From: Neoroseomonas eburnea
GTDB lineage: Bacteria; Pseudomonadota; Alphaproteobacteria; Acetobacterales; Acetobacteraceae
Assembly (NCBI RefSeq): GCF_018129005.1
Contig: NZ_JAAEDL010000034.1
Location: 1 to 51,702, forward strand
Reading direction: 5' to 3'
DNA length: 51,702 nt
In this document: positions 46,237-51,702 of the stretch, one piece after another
Layout of the letters: the number at the start of each line of letters is the position of its first letter
Position numbering within the stretch: the stretch's first letter is position 1
Position numbers and translations under genes: made by a program
Notes under the pieces: generated by a model
Database searches by the model: none
What the model was told of the DNA's origin: nothing
Seen by the model: the letters and a program-made list of their open reading frames with translations, nothing else

Positions 46237-46342
46237 TAGAGCAGATCCCGACCAGGTGGAATCACATGATCCGATGACGAGGCTCGCGAGGAAAGGAGGC
46301 TGGCGACGTTGCCGTGAGCCAGGGCGAACGGAGACCGCTCCG
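46237..46342. repeat. 106-bp dispersed palindromic element, copy B
   Basis: Starts with TAGAGCAGATCCCGA and ends with ACCGCTCCG, exactly 106 bp like copy A at 25233-25338. The internal stems are partly eroded here; for example the CTGATCGGG arm reads ATGATCCGA. It lies between the stress-protein start and the MFS stop codon, both on the minus strand. Confidence 0.82.
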
Positions 46343-46368
46343 GTGCGGAACTCCCGGATCGCGAAGCC

Positions 46369-47550
46369 TCAACGCGGGCCTGGCAGGCGCAGGAAGACCA
46401 GGGTGCAGACCACCAGCGCGGCGGCGAAGACGAGCAGCGCCGCGCCGACGCCCCCCGCCGCGGCCGCGGCGCCGGAAACCGCCTGCAGCACCGCGGCACC
46501 GCCGAAGAAGGAGACGTTCATCGCCGACAGCGCCCGCCCGGCGCGCTCCGGCGGCACCGCCGAGCGCACCAGCGCGAAGCAGATCACCTGCAGCGAGATC
46601 AGCAACCCGAAGGCGGTGAGCAGCACGGCATCCGCCGCCACCCCCCAGCCGAGCGCGCCGCCCGCCACCATCAGCAGGATCGCCGCCGCCGCGCCGAGGT
46701 GGCCCATCGCCAGCAGCAGACGCCGCACGCGCTGGAAGCGGCGTTCCAGCATGCCGGCGACAGCGGGGCCGAGGATCAGCGCGACGGTGCAGAACAGCAG
46801 GATGTTCCCCGCCGGCACCCGCGCCAGGCCCTTCACCTCCATCAGCCAGGGCCCGCCCCACAGGCCACGCACGCCGAGCACGGCGGCGAAGGAGGCGAAG
46901 GCGATGACGATCGGCGCGCGCAGTTCGCGCGACAGGCCGAGGGCGACGACGTCGCGCGCATCCTCGGCGATGCTGCGGCGGGCCTGCATGGCCGGTGGTG
47001 CCCCCCGGACCACGGTGGAGACGGCAACCGCCGCACCGAGGGCGAGCAGCGCACAGGCGAGATAGCCCGCACGCCAGCCGGCATGCTCCACCAGCAGCGC
47101 GAGCGGACTTGCCGACAGCAGCATGCCGGTATTGCCGAAGGCCTGGATCACCCCGCCCCACAGGCCGAAGCGCTCCGGCGGCAGCATCTTCGCCGCATAG
47201 GTGACGGGGCACATCAGCATTCCCGAACAGCCGATGCCGAGCACGAGCTGCGCCACCAGCATGGACCATGGCCCGGCCGCCACCGCGCCGAGCAACGAGC
47301 CCGTCCCGGCGATGGCGAGCAGCACCAGCGCCGTCGGCTTGACGCCGTAGCGGTCGAGCGCGACGCCCACCGGCAGCATGGCCAGCGCGAAGGCCGCCGG
47401 GAAGGCGCCGGTCAGCGCCGCCAGGCCGTCCGCGGTGAGGCCGAGGTCCCGCTGCAGCACGTCCGCCGCCATCGCCGGCAGGGTACGCACCGCGTTGGAG
47501 AAGACATGCCCGAGCGTCAGCGCGAGGACGGACAGCCCGAGCAGGTCCAC
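46369..47550 (-). CDS. MFS transporter
   Basis: A 393-residue protein with about 12 hydrophobic helices. The first helix (MDLLGLSVLALTLGHVFSNAVRTLPAMA) is followed by MLPVGVALDRYGVKPTA, the loop 2-3 motif of major facilitators, and GIGCSGMLMCPVTYAAKMLPPERFG. It uses a GTG start, 4 bp after the stop codon of the FAD-oxidase gene. With the next two genes it forms a tight operon, so it probably carries the substrate or product of those enzymes, possibly a hydroxy acid or an arginine-type compound. Confidence 0.88.
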   Translation of the reverse strand: MDLLGLSVLALTLGHVFSNAVRTLPAMAADVLQRDLGLTADGLAALTGAFPAAFALAMLPVGVALDRYGVKPTALVLLAIAGTGSLLGAVAAGPWSMLVAQLVLGIGCSGMLMCPVTYAAKMLPPERFGLWGGVIQAFGNTGMLLSASPLALLVEHAGWRAGYLACALLALGAAVAVSTVVRGAPPAMQARRSIAEDARDVVALGLSRELRAPIVIAFASFAAVLGVRGLWGGPWLMEVKGLARVPAGNILLFCTVALILGPAVAGMLERRFQRVRRLLLAMGHLGAAAAILLMVAGGALGWGVAADAVLLTAFGLLISLQVICFALVRSAVPPERAGRALSAMNVSFFGGAAVLQAVSGAAAAAGGVGAALLVFAAALVVCTLVFLRLPGPR

Positions 47551-47554
47551 CCCG

Positions 47555-48952
47555 TCAGTTCCTGAACATCTTCCCGGGGTTCATGATGCCGCGCGGGTCA
47601 AGGCTCGCCTTTACGCCGCGCATCACGGCGAGCGCTTCCGGCCCATGTTCCTGTTCGAGGAATTCGCGCTTGCCGAGGCCGACGCCGTGCTCGCCGGAGC
47701 AGGTGCCGCCGAGCGCGAGGCCCTCCGCGACGATCGAGCGGTCCAGCGCCCAGGCGCGCTCCAGCCCCTGCGGGTCGCTCTCGGGGAAGAGGATGAGGCA
47801 GTGGAAATTGCCGTCCCCGACATGGCCGACGATGCAGCTCGTCAGCCCGCTCTCGCGCGACTTCTCCTTGGCGCCGAGCACCGCTTCCGCCAGCCGCGAG
47901 ATCGGCACGCAGACATCGGTGGTGATGCCGCGATGGCCCGGCTTCAGCGCGATCGCCGCCCAATAGGCATCGTGCCGCGCCTGCCAGAGCCTGTTGCGGC
48001 TCTCCGCATCGGTGGCCCAGGCAAAGCCGGAGGCACCGTATTCGCCGGCGATCGCCTCGACCGATTCGGCCTGTTCCTTCACGCCGGCCTCGGTGCCGTG
48101 GAATTCGAGGAACAGCGTCGGCAGCGCCTCGAAGCCTTCCAGCTTCGAGTAGCGGATGCAGGCCTCCATCTGGTCCTCGTCGAGCAGTTCGATGCGCGCG
48201 ACCGGGATGCCGGACTGCATGACGGTGATCACCGTCTCGACCGCGGCGGCCAGCGTCGGGAACTGGCAGACCGCGGCGCTCATCGCCTCCGGGATGCCGT
48301 GCAGGCGCAGCCGCACCTTGGTGATGACGCCGAGCGTGCCCTCGCTGCCGATGAACAGACGCGTCAGGTCGTAGCCGTTGGACGCCTTGCGGACGCGCCC
48401 GCCGGTCTGGATCACGCGGCCGTCGGCGAGCACCACTTCCAGCCCGAGCACGTTCTCGCGGATGGTGCCGTAGCGCACGGCATTGGTGCCGGAGGCGCGC
48501 GTCGCGCACATGCCGCCGATCGACGCGTGGCTGCCGGGGTCGACCGGGAAGAACATCCCCTTGTCGCGCAGGAAGGCGTTGAGCTCCTGCCGCGTCACGC
48601 CGGGCTCGATGAGGCAGTCCATGTCCTCCTCGTTCACCTCCAGCACCGCCTTCATGCGGGAGAGGTCGAGCGAGATGCCCGCGCGCACCGGATTCACATG
48701 GCCTTCCAGCGAGGTGCCGGCGCCGAAGGGCGTCACCGGCACGCCGTGCTGGTGGCACAGCGCGAGCAGGCGGCTCACCTCCTCCGTCGTCTCCACGAAG
48801 GCGACGGCGTCGGGCAGGGTCGGCGTGGTGGTGTCCTCGCCGCGGCTGTGCTGTTCGCGGATGGTGCGGTTGACGCTGATGCGCTCGCCGAGGAAGCCAC
48901 GCGCGGCGGCGATGACGGCATCGGCTTCGGTGGTGGTCACGGTCGTGGTCAT
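47555..48952 (-). CDS. FAD-binding oxidoreductase (GlcD/D-lactate dehydrogenase type)
   Basis: A 465-residue protein. The FAD-binding PCMH domain includes VPVTPFGAGTSLEGHVNPV, SRMKAVLEVNEEDMDCLIEPGVTR and DPGSHASIGGMCATRASGTNAVRYG. The C-terminal FAD-oxidase domain includes ITTDVCVPISRLAE, GHVGDGNFHCLILF and CSGEHGVGLGKREFLEQEHG. This is the GlcD/DLD family that oxidises D-lactate, glycolate or 2-hydroxy acids with transfer to quinone or cytochrome. Spacing to the genes before and after it is 4 bp, so it is the middle of a three-gene operon. Confidence 0.92.
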   Translation of the reverse strand: MTTTVTTTEADAVIAAARGFLGERISVNRTIREQHSRGEDTTTPTLPDAVAFVETTEEVSRLLALCHQHGVPVTPFGAGTSLEGHVNPVRAGISLDLSRMKAVLEVNEEDMDCLIEPGVTRQELNAFLRDKGMFFPVDPGSHASIGGMCATRASGTNAVRYGTIRENVLGLEVVLADGRVIQTGGRVRKASNGYDLTRLFIGSEGTLGVITKVRLRLHGIPEAMSAAVCQFPTLAAAVETVITVMQSGIPVARIELLDEDQMEACIRYSKLEGFEALPTLFLEFHGTEAGVKEQAESVEAIAGEYGASGFAWATDAESRNRLWQARHDAYWAAIALKPGHRGITTDVCVPISRLAEAVLGAKEKSRESGLTSCIVGHVGDGNFHCLILFPESDPQGLERAWALDRSIVAEGLALGGTCSGEHGVGLGKREFLEQEHGPEALAVMRGVKASLDPRGIMNPGKMFRN

Positions 48953-48956
48953 GGGG

Positions 48957-49805
48957 TCACTCCTCCCGCTTGAGCGGGCAGGTCAGGCAATGGGGTCCGC
49001 CGCCGCCGGCGGTGAACAGGGAAAGATCCGGGTCGAGCACGGTGAGGCCCTCCGCCCGCAGCGCGGCGTTCAGGCGCGCCGAGCCGCGCGCGGAGACGAC
49101 ACGATCCTTGCCGAGGGCGATGAGGTTGCAGCCGAGCGCCATCGCTTCCCGATACGGCACGTCGAGGCAGCGGATGCCATGCGCCTTCAGCCAGGCGACG
49201 AAATCCGCGTCCAGCACGTCGAGGCAGGCGACGGCCAGCCCCGGCGCGGCGAGACACATCAGCACGTCGAGATGCAGGAAGTGCTCGTCGAAGACCTCGA
49301 CACGCACCTCCCAGCCCTCGGCGCGCAGCCAGGCGGCGAACTGCTCGGCGCCCGCCAGGTCGGTGCGGCCGCCGGATGCGCCCACCACGGCCAGGCCGGG
49401 CTTGAGGATATGGATGTCGCCGCCTTCCAGCGTGCCGGCGCTCGACTTGCGCCAGAAGGCACCGGCGTGGAAGTCGGTCACGCCGGCGTATTCGCCGCGC
49501 CGCTGCGGCCGTTCGAGCTGGCAGAGCACCGGCCCCCAGGGCGTCACCACCGCGGAATCGCGCGTGTAGGCCATGTAGGGCAGATGCGGTTCGGGCGGCA
49601 GGACATGCACGCGCGCGCCGCCCTGTTCCAGCGCCTGCACCAGTTCCCGGTGCTGCGCGGCCAGCGCCATCGCCGAAGGCTGCTGCGCGCCCGCCAGGGT
49701 GCGGCGCACGATCGTGTTGGTCGGAATCCAGCGATAATGGTCGGGCGGGCAGACCAGCACATCGGTCAGCACGCCCGTCTCGGAGGAAACGCTCCAGGGG
49801 CTCAT
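48957..49805 (-). CDS. Dimethylarginine dimethylaminohydrolase/arginine deiminase-like protein
   Basis: A 282-residue amidinotransferase-fold protein from ATG 49805. Features include MAYTRDSAVVTPWGPVL, SAGTLEGGDIHIL with the active-site Glu/Asp, HLDVLMCLAAPG with the active-site His, and the C-terminal GGGGPHCLTCPL with the probable nucleophile Cys273. Members hydrolyse guanidino groups of arginine derivatives, though some act on other substrates. It is first in an operon with a GlcD-like oxidase and an MFS transporter. It is divergent from the aldolase/thioesterase genes across a 112-bp gap. Confidence 0.85.
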   Translation of the reverse strand: MSPWSVSSETGVLTDVLVCPPDHYRWIPTNTIVRRTLAGAQQPSAMALAAQHRELVQALEQGGARVHVLPPEPHLPYMAYTRDSAVVTPWGPVLCQLERPQRRGEYAGVTDFHAGAFWRKSSAGTLEGGDIHILKPGLAVVGASGGRTDLAGAEQFAAWLRAEGWEVRVEVFDEHFLHLDVLMCLAAPGLAVACLDVLDADFVAWLKAHGIRCLDVPYREAMALGCNLIALGKDRVVSARGSARLNAALRAEGLTVLDPDLSLFTAGGGGPHCLTCPLKREE

Positions 49806-49850
49806 GCCGCGCACCCTGCCTCCGGCGCCCCCGCGCGTCCAGCACCCGGT

Positions 49851-49879
49851 TTGACGCCCCACGGACCCCGTCCTAGCGT
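49851..49879 (+). promoter_or_regulatory. Candidate promoter of the aldolase gene
   Basis: TTGACG (49851-49856), 17-bp spacer, TAGCGT (49874-49879), about 38 bp before the ATG. It has the same spacing and -10 hexamer as the candidate promoter at 27756-27784. Confidence 0.55.
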
Positions 49880-49917
49880 TCCTGCCATAGCAGCCCGAAA
49901 AGAGAGGAAGCGGCGCC

Positions 49918-50676
49918 ATGGCGAATGCGGTCAAGGAAGCGTGGAAGGACGGCCGCGCCGTCGTGAACGGGTGGCTCGCCATCCCGAACGCCTTCTCCGC
50001 CGAAATGTATTCGAAGTGCGGCTGGGATTCCGTGACCGTGGACATGCAGCACGGCGTGCAGGACTACCTGTCCTGCGTCTCCTGCTTCCAGGGCATCCAG
50101 CCCTCCGGCGCGGTGCCGATGGTGCGCGTGCCGTGGAACGAGCCGGGGATCGTCGGCAAGGTGCTCGATGCCGGCGCCTATGGCGTGATCTGCCCGATGG
50201 TGAACACGGCCGAGGAAGCCCGCGCCCTGGTGCAGTACTGCAAGTATCCGCCGGCGGGCACGCGGTCCAACGGCCCGATCCGCGCCGGCGCCTACGGCTC
50301 CTCGGGCAACTACCAGAAGACGGCGAATGACGAGATCCTCGTCATCCCGATGATCGAGACCAGGACGGCGATCGAGAACATCGAGGAGATCCTCGACGTG
50401 CCGGGCATCGACGGCATCTATGTCGGGCCCTCGGACCTCTCCTTCTCCTATGGGCTCGAGCCGAAGCTCGACGTCGAGGACCCCTTCATCCTCGGCATCT
50501 ACGACAAGCTGCTCGCCGAGACCTCCAAGCGCGGCATCGCCGCCGGCTTGCACAACGGCACCGCCGCCTACGCCAACAAGATGATCAGGAAGGGCTTCAA
50601 GCTCGTCACCATCGCCAACGAGGTCGGGCTGATGGTCGCCGCGGCGAAGGCCGCCGTGGCGGAAGCGCGGGGCTGA
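49918..50676 (+). CDS. HpcH/HpaI-type aldolase
   Basis: A 252-residue class II aldolase of the HpcH/HpaI/GarL family. SVTVDMQHGVQDY near the N-terminus, AVPMVRVPWNEPGIVGKVLDAG, GVICPMVNTAEEA, IPMIETRTAIENI with the metal-binding Glu and YVGPSDLSFSYG with the metal-binding Asp are all present. It cleaves or forms 4-hydroxy-2-oxo acids to pyruvate and an aldehyde. GAGAGGAAG precedes the ATG. It is divergent from the DDAH/GlcD/MFS operon, so the two units may share a pathway, but this is inference. Confidence 0.92.
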   Translation: MANAVKEAWKDGRAVVNGWLAIPNAFSAEMYSKCGWDSVTVDMQHGVQDYLSCVSCFQGIQPSGAVPMVRVPWNEPGIVGKVLDAGAYGVICPMVNTAEEARALVQYCKYPPAGTRSNGPIRAGAYGSSGNYQKTANDEILVIPMIETRTAIENIEEILDVPGIDGIYVGPSDLSFSYGLEPKLDVEDPFILGIYDKLLAETSKRGIAAGLHNGTAAYANKMIRKGFKLVTIANEVGLMVAAAKAAVAEARG

Positions 50677-50678
50677 AG

Positions 50679-51149
50679 ATGGACGGCGCGGTGACGCGGC
50701 CGCCGAGCCGCGCCGACTTCCGCTTCTTCCTGGCGCACAAGGTCCGCTACGTCGAACTCGACACCCAGGGCATCGTCTTCAACGCGCACTACCTGACCTG
50801 GTACGACGAGGCGGTCTCCGACTACATCCGTGCCGCCGGCTGGGACTACCAGGCCGAGGTGAAGGCCTCCGGCGCGGATTTCCACGTCGTCCGCGGCCTG
50901 GTGGAGTACAAGGTCGCGATCGGTCGCGCGGCGCGGCTCGAGATCGGCGCGCGCGCGACGCGCATCGGCCGCTCCTCCATCGCCTTCCAGCCCGCGGTCT
51001 TCCCGGCGGGCGGGGACAGCCTGCTCGCCACCGGCGAGATCGTCTGGGTGCTGACCGACCAGGCGACGCGACGGCCGACGCCGATCCCGGACCGGCTGCG
51101 GGAGTTGCTGACGGCGTTCGAGGGGCGGGACTTCACCGCGCCAGGGTAG
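50679..51149 (+). CDS. Acyl-CoA thioesterase (4HBT family)
   Basis: A 156-residue hotdog-fold protein. HKVRYVELDTQGIVFNAHYL followed by TWYDEAVSDYI is the 4-hydroxybenzoyl-CoA thioesterase signature, including the catalytic Asp in the DTQGIV segment. VVRGLVEYKVAIGRAARLEIG forms the central strand region. It starts 2 bp after the aldolase stop codon, so the two are cotranscribed. The acyl group is not predictable. Confidence 0.9.
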   Translation: MDGAVTRPPSRADFRFFLAHKVRYVELDTQGIVFNAHYLTWYDEAVSDYIRAAGWDYQAEVKASGADFHVVRGLVEYKVAIGRAARLEIGARATRIGRSSIAFQPAVFPAGGDSLLATGEIVWVLTDQATRRPTPIPDRLRELLTAFEGRDFTAPG

Positions 51150-51154
51150 GGCGC

Positions 51155-51367
51155 GGGCGGGGAGGGCTCTGCGCTCCCCGGAACCCCTCCCGCCAAAGGC
51201 CGAAGGGCCTTTGGAAGCCTCGACCAGATCGGCGGGTTGGGGCAGGGCGGGGGGCGCGGGCGGCCCCCTTCCACCGACCCGCCGATAAGGTAACGGTGTC
51301 CAGAGGCCTTTCGGCCTCTGGTAGGGGGAGGTCCGGAGGGGGGCAAAGCCCCTCTCCGCTCCCGCCC
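51155..51367. repeat. Composite inverted repeat (copy R6)
   Basis: A GGGGAG/CTCCCC hairpin begins about 10 bp after the thioesterase stop codon. The palindrome CCAAAGGCC/GGCCTTTGG around GAAG is at 51193-51214. The inverted counterpart with arms CCAGAGGCC and GGCCTCTGG around TTTC is at 51300-51321, followed by GGAGGGGGGC/GCCCCTCTCC. It fills the gap between convergent genes. Confidence 0.8.
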
Positions 51368-51702
51368 CTATCCCAGCGCAGCGAGCCCCCGCACCGCGAC
51401 CGTGACCGCCGCCAGGTCCCGCGCCGCCGCGGCTTCGCGCACCAGTGCCGCGGTCGCGTTCGCGCGCGACCCGTCGGGCCTGCGGCCTTCCAAGCGCTGC
51501 GCCGCGAGGCGTGCCTGCGCGGACGCGACCTCCTCCGCCAGGGCGGCGCGCGCGCGCGGGCCGAAGGGGCCCGGGGCCGGCGCGGCGGCGATGGCGGCGC
51601 GCAGCGCATCGAGGGCGAAGTCCTGTTCCACCGCGCTCCAGGCCTCGGCTGCCGCAGCCGCGCCGACACCGGCGCGCCCGGCGAGCCGCACCACGGCCGG
51701 CG
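51368..51702 (-). CDS. Probable NAD-glutamate dehydrogenase, C-terminal part (5' end outside window)
   Basis: The minus-strand frame is open to the right edge, so only the last ~111 residues are present. The pattern LAGRAGVGAAAAAEAWSAVE, FALDALRAAIAAA, ARAALAEEVASAQARLAAQ and a helical Ala-rich end with LAAVTVAVRGLAALG resembles the C-terminal helical domain of the large (~1600-residue) NAD-dependent glutamate dehydrogenase of alphaproteobacteria. The catalytic domain would lie outside the window, so the assignment rests on this tail only. Confidence 0.55.
   Translation of the reverse strand, partial: PAVVRLAGRAGVGAAAAAEAWSAVEQDFALDALRAAIAAAPAPGPFGPRARAALAEEVASAQARLAAQRLEGRRPDGSRANATAALVREAAAARDLAAVTVAVRGLAALG

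Noticed and set aside
40794..46277. Plus-strand open frame of about 1,800 codons opposite the RND pump, adaptor and stress protein
   Set aside because: It is antisense to three clear genes, lacks any recognisable domain, is His/Asp/Arg-rich as expected for the complement of GC-rich coding DNA, and has no start signal.

Overview
The window is very GC-rich and dense with short-spaced genes. It looks like a chromosomal segment of an alphaproteobacterium, most likely an Acetobacteraceae member close to Roseomonas. The grounds are base composition, a Bug-type tricarboxylate receptor, an AtzG/AtzE-like amidase pair, an Mla operon whose permease carries a STAS domain, and what looks like the C-terminus of a large NAD-glutamate dehydrogenase at the right edge. 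This placement is inferred from gene content; no rRNA or other taxonomic marker is present. No tRNA, rRNA, CRISPR array, transposase, integrase or phage gene was seen.

Layout. 1-368: end of a TonB-like gene. 554-4497: TetR regulator, then membrane-fusion protein, FtsX-like permease and ATPase of a DevBCA-type exporter, with two palindromic operators in front of tetR. 4617-7701: an SDR oxidoreductase (minus), then two near-duplicate amino-acid-binding proteins (plus). 7820-9634 (minus): gloB, GST, cupin. 9695-18172 (plus): methyltransferase, hrpB helicase, an HtrA protease with a two-component system, a small secreted protein, an MFS transporter. 18221-22878 (minus): GT39-like glycosyltransferase, amidase with its small partner, two globins. 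23018-24776 (plus): CoA transferase and BioY. 25340-31762: branched-chain aminotransferase (minus), PaaK-like ligase and a split UxaA-type lyase (plus), M20 hydrolase (minus), Bug receptor (plus). 31762-37239 (plus): malate/lactate-type dehydrogenase, SpoU-type RNA methyltransferase, and a four-gene Mla lipid-transport set. 37420-38097: a two-repeat secreted protein. 38446-49805 (minus): a solitary CoxL-like molybdenum subunit, an RND pump and its adaptor, a universal stress protein, then a tight MFS / FAD-oxidase / DDAH-like operon. 49918-51149 (plus): HpcH/HpaI aldolase and a thioesterase. 51368-51702 (minus): end of a probable NAD-glutamate dehydrogenase.

The least expected content lies between the genes. 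At least four families of dispersed, strongly palindromic repeats fill the gaps: (i) six composite inverted repeats built from a GC hairpin plus a CCAAAGGCC/GGCCTTTGG palindrome; (ii) hairpin pairs of the form TCGGGGGAGG/CCTCCCCCGA at gene 3' ends; (iii) a 157-bp element with terminal inverted repeats and five internal hairpins, in two copies of equal length, one sitting inside a family-ii repeat; (iv) a 106-bp element bounded by TAGAGC, also in two copies. A shorter shared block of about 50 bp occurs at 15011-15060 and 40867-40922. All comparisons were made by eye within this window only.
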